Below, one piece after another: positions 1 to 6,307 of a stretch of DNA of 15,228 nt (the first letter of the stretch is position 1; every line of letters begins with the position of its first letter). Source of the DNA: CAZMMV01 sp964567475 (GTDB taxonomy: Bacteria > Bacillota > Clostridia > Tissierellales > Tissierellaceae); assembly GCA_964567475.1 (NCBI GenBank), contig CAZMMV010000037.1, forward strand, positions 1-15,228, written 5' to 3'. The translations under genes were made by a program, and so were the position numbers. The notes beneath the pieces were generated by a model. The model saw only the letters and a list, made by a program, of their open reading frames with translations, was not told the DNA's origin and made no database searches.

Positions 1-285
1 AGGAATGTTTGTAGATGTACAGGGTATGTTCCATTAGTAGATTCCGTAATGACTGGAGATGCTATAGCAAATGCTTGTGATAATTTAATGAAAGCTATGG
101 AAAAAGAAGATGGTAGTTATAGAACATATGATGAAATGATTAGTGAGGGACTTCCTGTAAAATATGATGGAAAATGGATAGCAGCTAAGGTTGCTTGTGA
201 TTTAGATACTGGTCAAGGAGATCCATTCCCAGCATTAGATGAAAAGGTAAAAAAAGGATTAGAGGAATTGAATATAAGAGTTTAA
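1..285 (+). CDS. 3' end of an internally deleted Mop-type molybdenum hydroxylase (aldehyde oxidoreductase) frame, 5' end outside window
   Basis: Frame 1 is open from the left edge to a TAA at 283-285. The first residues, RNVCRCTGYVPLVDSVM, carry the C-R-C-T-G-Y motif that ends the helical [2Fe-2S] domain of xanthine dehydrogenase/aldehyde oxidoreductase proteins. The text right after it (MTGDAIANACDNL, then YRTYDEM, then a DTGQGDPF stretch) does not continue that region. From memory it resembles a segment near residue 700 of Desulfovibrio gigas Mop (VMTGNAIRVACENLL, YYTYDEL). The last part (PALDEKVKKGLEEL) resembles the extreme C terminus of Mop (PAYPEKVLEAL). The simplest reading is one gene that lost two large interior pieces in frame, near 46-51 and near 222-231, removing most of the molybdopterin-binding part. 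Such a product could not be a normal hydroxylase. It may be a pseudogene, or an expressed small iron-sulfur protein. A downstream terminator is intact. An assembly artefact is not excluded. Confidence 0.7.
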   Translation, partial: RNVCRCTGYVPLVDSVMTGDAIANACDNLMKAMEKEDGSYRTYDEMISEGLPVKYDGKWIAAKVACDLDTGQGDPFPALDEKVKKGLEELNIRV

Positions 286-299
286 ATATAATTGTAAAA

Positions 300-336
300 A
301 ACTAAGGTGATAAGTAAATTCATCTTAGTTTTTTTC
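300..336. terminator. Rho-independent terminator shared by convergent genes
   Basis: An 11-bp stem (300-310 AACTAAGGTGA with 320-330 TCATCTTAGTT, one G-T pair) encloses a 9-nt loop and runs into a T-rich tail at 329-340. It ends the molybdenum hydroxylase remnant on the plus strand. The opposing small gene ends inside the right arm (stop at 325-327), so the hairpin may serve both directions, although the minus-strand tail is a less regular T run. Confidence 0.85.
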
Positions 337-531
337 TTTTGCATATGATATGAAAAAAAATAAAAAATAATACAATGAACCAGCTATGAAGAAAAATAAG
401 AATCTTAAAAACAAACCCTTTAAACTAGATTCTTCTGAACCAGTTAACATATGAATAAAATCAAATATAAAATTCAAGCTAGTTAAAATAATAGATACCT
501 TAAAGGCTTTAAAAATAATAGATTTATACAA
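325..531 (-). CDS. Small hypothetical membrane protein, 68 aa
   Basis: Not a family I recognise. The product is strongly hydrophobic, with two likely membrane segments: one near residues 5-25 (IIFKAFKVSIILTSLNFIF) and one near 42-62, rich in Phe, Leu and Ile. A short polar linker (TGSEESSLKG) separates them and the C terminus is basic (SYAKEKN). I chose the TTG start at 531 because an AAGAGGTGAG ribosome binding site lies about 8 nt upstream. The GTG at 540 sits inside that site and would add three residues. The gene converges on the hydroxylase remnant and its stop lies in the shared terminator. The good binding site argues that it is real, but the size and AT-rich composition leave doubt. 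Confidence 0.5.
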   Translation of the reverse strand: MYKSIIFKAFKVSIILTSLNFIFDFIHMLTGSEESSLKGLFLRFLFFFIAGSLYYFLFFFISYAKEKN

Positions 532-577
532 TATTCTCACCTCTTTATTTAATTACTTGGAAAGATAAGCCCTTTTT

Positions 578-608
578 ATGTAAATTTATTATGAATAAAG
601 ATTTACAT
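578..608. repeat. Inverted repeat upstream of the small membrane protein gene
   Basis: ATGTAAAT at 578-585 and ATTTACAT at 601-608 form 8-bp arms. Inside them TTATT (586-590) can pair with AATAA (594-598), leaving a 2-nt bulge. There is no T tail. It lies about 50 bp upstream of the minus-strand small gene, so it could be an operator or a leader hairpin. Parts of it recur at 966-977 and 1018-1028 on the other side of selC. Confidence 0.4.
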
Positions 609-718
609 ATCACTTTTAGTATATCACTAGTAGTATGGATAAGTTAAAGAATAGAGATATATTTTTTGGACATAATCATAAATGAATCATAAAAACGCTA
701 GCAATAAAAAAACCGTAC

Positions 719-746
719 TTGACAAAACAAACCAATATGCTATAAT
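719..746 (+). promoter_or_regulatory. Promoter of selC
   Basis: A consensus -35 box TTGACA (719-724) and a consensus -10 box TATAAT (741-746) are separated by 16 bp. Transcription should begin near 753, about 25 nt before the mature tRNA. This gives selC its own strong housekeeping promoter. Confidence 0.85.
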
Positions 747-777
747 ATAGCAGTATCAATCATTACAACAATTATAT

Positions 778-874
778 GGGAGTAGATGGGTGCTGGTGTG
801 CCCTCTGGTCTTCAAAACCAGCGCGAGGGGCCTGTGGTCTCTTGGGTGAGTTCGATTCTCACATATTCCCGCCA
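778..874 (+). tRNA. selC: Selenocysteine tRNA, tRNA-Sec(UCA)
   Basis: A 97-nt tRNA-Sec with the UCA anticodon that reads UGA, in a CTGGTC-TTCAAAA-ACCAG anticodon arm. It delivers selenocysteine to recoded UGA codons together with SelA, SelB and SelD. Marks of this class are the extended acceptor stem (GGGAGTAG against ATATTCCC), a long D arm, a large variable arm, a GTGAG/CTCAC T stem around TTCGATT, discriminator G and an encoded CCA end. The eighth acceptor position is a G-A mismatch and the fifth is G-U. E. coli selC is about 95 nt, so the length fits. It has its own promoter and terminator. selA, selB and selD are not in this window, and no selenoprotein was seen here. Confidence 0.95.
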
Positions 875-883
875 AAGCAAATT

Positions 884-908
884 AGCGATCCTTAGGGGTC
901 GTTTTTTT
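884..908 (+). terminator. Rho-independent terminator of selC
   Basis: CGATCC at 886-891 pairs with GGGTCG at 896-901 (one U-G pair) around a TTAG loop, followed by seven T residues at 902-908. It lies 11 nt after the encoded CCA end. Confidence 0.85.
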
Positions 909-979
909 ATGTCTAAAACTTAAATAGATTATTTTTTTATGAACTTAATTTTGAATATTGAGGGTTGTAAATTTATTGC

Positions 980-1008
980 TTAGCATTTTCCAAATAAAAG
1001 GGCATAAT
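980..1008 (+). promoter_or_regulatory. Possible promoter of the liv operon
   Basis: A weak candidate: TTAGCA (980-985), 17 bp, CATAAT (1003-1008). It would give a leader of about 115 nt. An alternative is TTGTAA (1048-1053), 18 bp, TAAAAT (1072-1077). Neither box set is strong and no T-box or other known leader motif is visible. Confidence 0.3.
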
Positions 1009-1040
1009 AAATCAGATATTTACATATCTAAATAAATTAG

Positions 1041-1104
1041 ACTGATTTGTAAGTTCTATTTAGTCAATCAGTAAAATATTAATATAGAAGGCATTAATAT
1101 TTTT
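1041..1104 (+). promoter_or_regulatory. Two hairpins in the livK leader, function unknown
   Basis: ACTGATT (1041-1047) and AATCAGT (1066-1072) form 7-bp arms around an 18-nt loop. Directly after, AATATTAAT (1075-1083) and ATTAATATT (1093-1101) form a 9-bp all-AT stem that runs into a short T run at 1100-1104, just before the livK ribosome binding site at 1111-1118. The second could act as a weak terminator and the first as an operator. No ligand or regulator can be named. Confidence 0.3.
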
Positions 1105-1128
1105 AATTAAAAGGAGGAAATAATTGTC

Positions 1129-2322
1129 ATGAAGAAAAGAGTATTTTTATTAATATTAGTATTTTGTTTGATGATGGCAACTTTAGCTGGATGTACATCA
1201 AATGAGGATGTTGATACAGGAATTTCTGATGGTGAAGCTACAGATGTAGATGATAGCGAAAATACTATTAAGATAGGTGTATTTGAGCCTATGACAGGTG
1301 CATCGGCAGCTGGTGGTGAAATGACTATAGAAGGTATTAAACTTGCTAATGAAGAGTTACCAACTGTATTAGGTAAAAAAGTACAACTTATCATAGTTGA
1401 TAATAAATCAGAAAAGGTTGAAGCAGCTAATGCAGTATCAAGACTAGTAGACAAAGATAAGGTAGTAGCTATTATAGGGAGTTATGGAAGTTCTCTTTCA
1501 ATGGCAGCAGGAGATATAGTTAAAAATGCTGGAGTTCCAACAATGGGGTGCTCACCTACAAATCCTTTAGTTACACTTAACAATGATTATTATTTTAGAG
1601 TATGTTTTATAGATCCATTCCAAGGAACTGTAATGGCAAACTATGCAATAAATGAATTAGGTGCAGAAACAGCTGCAATAATTCAAGATGTTCAGCAAGA
1701 TTATTCAGTAGGGCTTTCAACATATTTTATGAAATCATTTAAAAATTCAAAAGGAGAAGATGCAATAGTTGGTGAAGCTTCTTATAATACTGGAGATCAG
1801 GATTTTACAGCTCAACTTACAAATATAAAAGCTTTAAATCCAGATGTAATATTTGCACCTGGAAATTATGGAGAATCTGCACTTCTTATAGAACAAGCTA
1901 GAAACTTAGGAATTGATGCTCCAATGCTTGGCGGAGATACATGGGAGGCTCCTGAATTTATGGAAATTGGAGGAGATTTAGTTGAAGGTGCTGTATATAG
2001 TACTCACTTTACATCTGAATCGCCTGTAACAGAAGTATCAAAAACTTTTTTAGATGATTATAAGGCTAAATATAATAAAGAAGCTAATGCATTTGCAGCT
2101 CTAGGATATGATGCTTATATGGTTATAGTCAACGCCATAGAAGAAGCTGATTCTATAGATAGAAAAGTAATTAGAGATAAGATTGCTGCAACAGAAAACT
2201 TTGTAGGAGCTACAGGAAGTATTACATTAGACGAGAATGGAGATGCTGTTAAATCAGCTATAATCAATCAAGTTAAAGATGGTAAGTTTATATATTTAAC
2301 AACAGTAGAACCAAAAAAATAG
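1129..2322 (+). CDS. livK: Branched-chain amino acid ABC transporter, substrate-binding lipoprotein (LivK/LivJ type)
   Basis: A 397-aa periplasmic-binding-type protein that captures the amino acid outside the membrane and passes it to the LivHM permease. The N terminus is a lipoprotein signal: MKKR, a hydrophobic run, then a LAGC lipobox with Cys22 as the lipidated residue. An acidic Ser/Asp/Glu linker follows (about 23-46). The body starts with IKIGVFEPMTGASAAGG and continues in the type 1 binding fold (LIVDNKSEKVEAANAV; VVAIIGSYGSSLSMAAGDI; IFAPGNYGESALLIEQARNLG). AAGGAGGAAA lies 9 nt before the ATG. It is the first gene of a five-gene operon in the order K-H-M-G-F. The true substrate may be leucine, isoleucine, valine or another amino acid or amide, since this family is often mis-specified by name. 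Confidence 0.92.
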   Translation: MKKRVFLLILVFCLMMATLAGCTSNEDVDTGISDGEATDVDDSENTIKIGVFEPMTGASAAGGEMTIEGIKLANEELPTVLGKKVQLIIVDNKSEKVEAANAVSRLVDKDKVVAIIGSYGSSLSMAAGDIVKNAGVPTMGCSPTNPLVTLNNDYYFRVCFIDPFQGTVMANYAINELGAETAAIIQDVQQDYSVGLSTYFMKSFKNSKGEDAIVGEASYNTGDQDFTAQLTNIKALNPDVIFAPGNYGESALLIEQARNLGIDAPMLGGDTWEAPEFMEIGGDLVEGAVYSTHFTSESPVTEVSKTFLDDYKAKYNKEANAFAALGYDAYMVIVNAIEEADSIDRKVIRDKIAATENFVGATGSITLDENGDAVKSAIINQVKDGKFIYLTTVEPKK

Positions 2323-2344
2323 TATATAAAATGGAGGAATAGAG

Positions 2345-3244
2345 ATGGATATGAGCATACAAGAATTCCTACAACATATGATAAATGGTATATCGCTAGG
2401 TAGTCTTTATGCTCTTATTGCAATTGGATATACCATGGTATATGGGATACTAAGATTAATAAACTTTGCCCATGGAGATATATTTATGATAGGAGCTTAT
2501 CTTACTTATTATGGCATTGTTTATACTTCAATACCTTGGTATATTATATTTATATTGGTACCTATAGTTACTGGAATACTGGGAATAGTACTTGAAAAAT
2601 GTGCCTATAAACCATTAAGAGAGGCTCCAAAGATAACAGTACTTATATCAGCTATTGGAGCATCTTTTCTATTGCAAAACTTAGGAATACTTGTTTTTGG
2701 TGGAAGACCAAAAGCATTTCCTACCCCTGCAATATTTAAAAATGCAATAAATATAGGCGGAGTTACAATAAGTTATATAAATTTTATTATTCCATTAGTT
2801 ACAGTAATTCTTTTAATTGGACTTAATTATTTTGTTCAAAAGACAAGGACTGGTATGGCGATGAGGGCATTATCAAAGGACTATGAAACTGCAAGTCTTA
2901 TGGGAATAAATATAAATAGAACAATATCAATTACTTTTTTTATAGGGTCTTTTCTAGCAGCAATGGGAGGTATTATGTGGGGAGTTAAATATCCGCAGCT
3001 TATGCCTCATATGGGAGTGTTACCAGGACTTAAGTGTTTTATAGCAGCAGTAGTTGGAGGAATAGGAAATATCACAGGTGCTGTTATGGGTGGATTTATT
3101 TTAGGGCTTGGAGAAATACTTATTATAGCATTTCTTCCTAATTTAACAGGGTATAGGGATGCTTTTGCATTTGTACTTTTGATACTTATTTTGCTATTTA
3201 AACCAACAGGTTTAATGGGACAAAAAACAGTGGAGAAGGTGTAG
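2345..3244 (+). CDS. livH: Branched-chain amino acid ABC transporter permease LivH
   Basis: A 299-aa inner-membrane permease of the LivH family. It forms the translocation channel with LivM. Early residues NGISLGSLYALIAIGYTMVYG and the LINFAHGDIFMIGAYLTY segment (about 36-55) are hallmarks of the family. About eight hydrophobic segments are visible, and the coupling loop AMRALSKDYETASLMGININ (about 176-195) matches the region that contacts the ATPase. The C terminus ends in LLFKPTGLMG, also typical. GGAGG lies 7 nt before the ATG, 22 nt after livK. The gene appears intact and full length. Confidence 0.93.
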   Translation: MDMSIQEFLQHMINGISLGSLYALIAIGYTMVYGILRLINFAHGDIFMIGAYLTYYGIVYTSIPWYIIFILVPIVTGILGIVLEKCAYKPLREAPKITVLISAIGASFLLQNLGILVFGGRPKAFPTPAIFKNAINIGGVTISYINFIIPLVTVILLIGLNYFVQKTRTGMAMRALSKDYETASLMGININRTISITFFIGSFLAAMGGIMWGVKYPQLMPHMGVLPGLKCFIAAVVGGIGNITGAVMGGFILGLGEILIIAFLPNLTGYRDAFAFVLLILILLFKPTGLMGQKTVEKV

Positions 3245-3246
3245 AC

Positions 3247-4311
3247 ATGAAGAAAAATAAATTATTAACAAATATTTCTATAATAATAGGTGTTTTAATT
3301 CTTTTATTGGTATTAAATATAAAATTAGATAATTATCAATTAAGAATAGTAAATCTTAGTGGAATTTATGTAATACTTGCACTTAGTATGAATCTTATTA
3401 ATGGATTTACAGGTTTATTTTCATTAGGACATGCGGGATTTATGGCTATTGGAGCATATACTGTTGCATTGCTTACTATGTCTAGTGAAATGAAGGAAAT
3501 GAACTTTTATATGAAACCTATTTTGCCTAGTCTTTTAAATATAAACTTGCCATTTGTATTGGCACTTTTAGTTGCAGGACTTATTGCAGCAATTTTTGGT
3601 TTTTTAGTTGGTGGACCAGTATTAAAGCTTACTGATGATTATTTGGCAATAGCGACACTAGGTTTTTCAGAAATAATAAGAATTGTAATTATAAACATGC
3701 AATCTGTTACCAATGGGGCTTTAGGACTCAAGGGTATTCCTCAAATAAATTTTAAGCTTATTGAAAAAATATTTAATATACCGGCTAGGATAAATTTGTT
3801 TTGGGCTTGGGGAATAGCTATACTTACAATTTTATTTTTGAAATTTTTAATGCAAGGTAGTTATGGAAAAGCATTTAAAGCAATCAGAGAAGATGAAATC
3901 GCAGCTAGAGCTATGGGTATAAATTTGTTTAAACACAAGGTAATGAGCTTTACAATTGGAGCCTTTTTTGCAGGAGTTGGTGGAGGACTTTTAGCAGCAT
4001 CTCTTGGAACTATAGATCCAACCTTGTTTAAATTTGTATTAACATTTAATATATTATTAATGGTAGTACTTGGAGGTATGGGAAATATAAGTGGTACTGT
4101 TGTAGCTGCAGTAATAGTTACAGTATCAATGGAACTGCTTAGATTTTTAGATGGATCCATGAATTTAGGGTTTATGGTTACTCCCGCCCTTCCTGGACTT
4201 AGAATGGTAGTATTTTCACTTATTCTTATATTAGTGATTATATTTAAAAAAGACAATGTCTTAACAAATACCATAAGGAAAGTGAGGAAGAGATATGCTA
4301 GAAATCAATGA
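3247..4311 (+). CDS. livM: Branched-chain amino acid ABC transporter permease LivM
   Basis: A 354-aa partner permease. The family segment LINGFTGLFSLGHAGFMAIG (about 50-69) and the coupling loop GKAFKAIREDEIAARAMGIN (about 206-225) are clear. The C-terminal membrane part contains VVLGGMGNISGTVVAAV. It starts 2 nt after the livH stop, with the binding site GGAGAAGGTG inside the end of livH. Its 3' end overlaps the livG start by 17 nt, which suggests translational coupling. Confidence 0.93.
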   Translation: MKKNKLLTNISIIIGVLILLLVLNIKLDNYQLRIVNLSGIYVILALSMNLINGFTGLFSLGHAGFMAIGAYTVALLTMSSEMKEMNFYMKPILPSLLNINLPFVLALLVAGLIAAIFGFLVGGPVLKLTDDYLAIATLGFSEIIRIVIINMQSVTNGALGLKGIPQINFKLIEKIFNIPARINLFWAWGIAILTILFLKFLMQGSYGKAFKAIREDEIAARAMGINLFKHKVMSFTIGAFFAGVGGGLLAASLGTIDPTLFKFVLTFNILLMVVLGGMGNISGTVVAAVIVTVSMELLRFLDGSMNLGFMVTPALPGLRMVVFSLILILVIIFKKDNVLTNTIRKVRKRYARNQ

Positions 4312-5062
4312 TGTAACTATGAAATTTGGAGGAATAGTAGCTGTAAATAATCTTACAACTAATATAAAAAAAGGAGAGTTAGTTGGATTAATTGGTCCCA
4401 ATGGAGCGGGGAAAACGACAGTATTTAATATGATAACAGGTGTTTATAATCCTACTGAAGGGGAGATACTATTTGGCGATGATAAAGATAAACAAGTAAT
4501 CTCTGGAATGAAGTCTGATGAAATAGCTAAAATAGGTATAACTAGAACTTTTCAAAATATAAGATTATTTAAAGAATTATCAGTTTTAGATAATGTATTT
4601 ATAGGGAATCACTTAAGATTAAAATCAGGTATACTTTCAAGTTTATTTAGGACACCGTCTTATGTAAATGAAGAAAAAGATATTATAAAGAAATCAGAAT
4701 ACTTGTTAAAAAAGGTTGGACTTTATGAAGAACGTAGTACAAAAGCTCATTCTCTGCCCTATGGTAAACAAAGAAGACTGGAGATAGCTAGAGCTTTAGC
4801 AACTGAGCCAAAGCTTCTATTATTGGATGAGCCAGCAGCAGGGATGAATCCACAGGAAACTCAAGAGTTAATGAGATTTATACAAGATATCAAGGAAGAA
4901 TTTGATTTAACAATTTTTCTTATAGAACATCAAATGGAAGTTATTATGGGTATTTGCGAGAGGATATTTGTATTAGATCATGGTATTTTAATAGCTGAGG
5001 GTAATCCTGAAAAAATTCAAAATGACAAACGGGTTATTGAAGCTTATCTGGGGGTGGAGTAA
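4295..5062 (+). CDS. livG: Branched-chain amino acid ABC transporter ATP-binding protein LivG
   Basis: A 255-aa cytoplasmic ATPase that powers import through LivHM with LivF. Walker A is GPNGAGKTT (about 34-42). The signature region reads SLPYGKQRRLEIARALA, with PYGKQ in place of the usual SGGQ, as is common in LivG. Walker B is LLLLDEPAAGMNP and the H-loop is LIEHQME. An insert between Walker A and the signature (about 95-135) and a C-terminal GILIAEGNPEKI tail are typical. The start overlaps livM by 17 nt, with GAGGAAGAG upstream. The stop shares one base with the livF start (TAATG). Confidence 0.95.
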   Translation: MLEINDVTMKFGGIVAVNNLTTNIKKGELVGLIGPNGAGKTTVFNMITGVYNPTEGEILFGDDKDKQVISGMKSDEIAKIGITRTFQNIRLFKELSVLDNVFIGNHLRLKSGILSSLFRTPSYVNEEKDIIKKSEYLLKKVGLYEERSTKAHSLPYGKQRRLEIARALATEPKLLLLDEPAAGMNPQETQELMRFIQDIKEEFDLTIFLIEHQMEVIMGICERIFVLDHGILIAEGNPEKIQNDKRVIEAYLGVE

Positions 5063-5772
5063 TGCTTAAAGTTACTAATCTTCATGTTAGCTATGGAGGT
5101 ATAAAAGCTATACGGGGAATAAATATAGAAATAGAAGAAAATCAGATAGTGACATTAATAGGCGCAAATGGTGCTGGCAAATCTTCCACGCTTAGGGCTA
5201 TAATGAATCAGGTAAAAAAAGAAAGTGGGAAGGTAGAATATAATGGAGAAGATTTAACTGATCTTGATACTATGGATATAGTAAAAAAAGGTATATCATT
5301 AGCTCCTGAGGGAAGAAGAGTTTTTTCAAATTTAACTGTAGAAGAAAACTTGATTCTAGGAGCATATACTAGGGATGACAATATTGGAATTAAAAAGGAT
5401 ATAAAAAAGATTTATGAGTTGTTTCCAAGATTGAAAGAAAGATCATGGCAAAAATCAGGAACCCTTTCTGGCGGAGAACAACAGATGTTAGCTGTAGGTA
5501 GAGCTATGATGATAAATCCAAAGATACTTATGCTGGATGAACCTTCTTTAGGTCTTGCACCATTGTTAGTAAAAGATATATTTGAAATCATAAAAGAAAT
5601 ACACAGCCAAGGCAATACAATATTGCTAGTTGAGCAAAATGCAAAAAAGGCATTAGAAATAGCTGACTATGCTTATGTTCTTGAGACTGGTTCTTTGGTT
5701 TTAGAAGGAAAAGGTAAAGAGCTATTAAAAGATGACAAGGTTAAGGTGGCTTATCTAGGAGAAGCTAAATAA
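5062..5772 (+). CDS. livF: Branched-chain amino acid ABC transporter ATP-binding protein LivF
   Basis: A 236-aa ATPase, last gene of the operon and partner of LivG. Walker A is GANGAGKSS (about 33-41), the Q-loop region is followed by ISLAPEGRRVFSNLTVEENL, the signature is LSGGEQQMLAVGRAMM, Walker B is ILMLDEPSLGLAP and the H-loop position carries Q in LLVEQNA, as in other LivF proteins. The start codon overlaps the livG stop by one base. The next convincing terminator lies about 260 nt downstream at 6032-6083. Confidence 0.95.
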   Translation: MLKVTNLHVSYGGIKAIRGINIEIEENQIVTLIGANGAGKSSTLRAIMNQVKKESGKVEYNGEDLTDLDTMDIVKKGISLAPEGRRVFSNLTVEENLILGAYTRDDNIGIKKDIKKIYELFPRLKERSWQKSGTLSGGEQQMLAVGRAMMINPKILMLDEPSLGLAPLLVKDIFEIIKEIHSQGNTILLVEQNAKKALEIADYAYVLETGSLVLEGKGKELLKDDKVKVAYLGEAK

Positions 5773-6031
5773 TTTCTAAAATAAGTTTAAGTTAAAAGGC
5801 TTAGTTTTTATATTTTCAGTTCATTATTTATTTAGATTTCACACATTGTATATAGTGTTAAAGCTTAATATAAGGTTAATGTTAAAGCTTAACCTTAAGG
5901 CGGAAATCAAGTGAAATAAAGGTTTATGGGTTAATGTTAAAGTTAATGTTAAACTTAATGTAAGAATTGGAAAAAAGTATAATCGATGAAAGTATATTTA
6001 AAATGTTAAGATACTCAGATGAAAAGTTTAT
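5773..6031. other. Gene-free stretch between livF and the terminator, with a TTAATGTTAA repeat cluster
   Basis: No convincing coding region. TTAATGTTAA occurs exactly at 5876-5885, 5931-5940 and 5943-5952, with a degenerate copy at 5955-5964. The last three are spaced 12 bp apart, about one helical turn. TTAAAGCTTAA recurs at 5858-5868 and, shifted, near 5883-5892. The cluster may hold protein-binding sites, a small RNA or decayed sequence. Confidence 0.5.
5871..5897. repeat. 9-bp inverted repeat in the TTAATGTTAA cluster
   Basis: TAAGGTTAA (5871-5879) and TTAACCTTA (5889-5897) are perfect arms around a 9-nt centre. There is no T tail, so it looks like a protein-binding dyad rather than a terminator. 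Direct TTAATGTTAA repeats lie inside and downstream. Confidence 0.45.
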
Positions 6032-6083
6032 AAAAATATAAATATAAAGGCGACTTTTAGGTCGCCTTTATATTTATATTTTT
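6032..6083 (+). terminator. Strong terminator hairpin, probable end of the liv transcript
   Basis: A perfect 23-bp stem (6032-6054 with 6061-6083) has a 6-nt TTTTAG loop, a GGCGAC/GTCGCC top and an AT-rich base that ends in a long T run (6079-6085). The left flank is A-rich, so the hairpin might also work in the other direction. It stands 260 nt after livF. Confidence 0.85.
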
Positions 6084-6307
6084 TTGATTATATTTAACCA
6101 AGATCTTTTGCTGTGAGCATAGTGGTTTTATTATTTTTAAATTTGAGTTATAATAGTATCTAAATTAAGAGAAGATGATTAGATAGGACAATAAATTATT
6201 TTGGGGTAAAAAGGTTATTAATAATTAATTCATGTTAGTTAATATTTGGTTCATATAAAAGATTTATAATAGTATTAATAAATATAAAATATAGGAAGGG
6301 GCGAAAT
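6084..6307. other. Upstream region of the response regulator operon
   Basis: No coding sequence is supported. TATAAT occurs at 6149-6154 and 6265-6270, but neither has a convincing -35 box at the right distance, so the promoter may need an activator. TTCAT occurs at 6229-6233 and 6250-6254, flanking a TTAGTTAATATTTGG segment, which could be a regulator site. The ribosome binding site AGGAAGGGG lies at 6293-6301. Confidence 0.35.

Noticed and set aside
578..608. BirA-type biotin operator (GTAAAT...ATTTAC with 15-nt spacing)
   Set aside because: The spacing fits but the arms lack the CC/GG of the BirA box, and no biotin gene is near.
778..874. Integrated genetic island at selC
   Set aside because: No integrase gene and no repeat of the selC 3' end were found, and the neighbouring genes look like ordinary chromosomal ones.
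911..1128. T-box or amino-acid riboswitch upstream of the liv operon
   Set aside because: No TGGNACCGCG-type T-box sequence, specifier loop or known aptamer core is visible; only AT-rich hairpins are present.
3861..4274. Minus-strand open frame opposite livM (and similar ones opposite livK, livF, the DUF1275 gene and the exchanger)
   Set aside because: They lie wholly opposite strongly recognised genes and encode low-complexity Thr/Ile/Asn-rich sequence typical of antisense reading.
5858..5964. CRISPR-like array
   Set aside because: The repeats are about 10 bp, some abut with no real spacers, and no cas gene is nearby.
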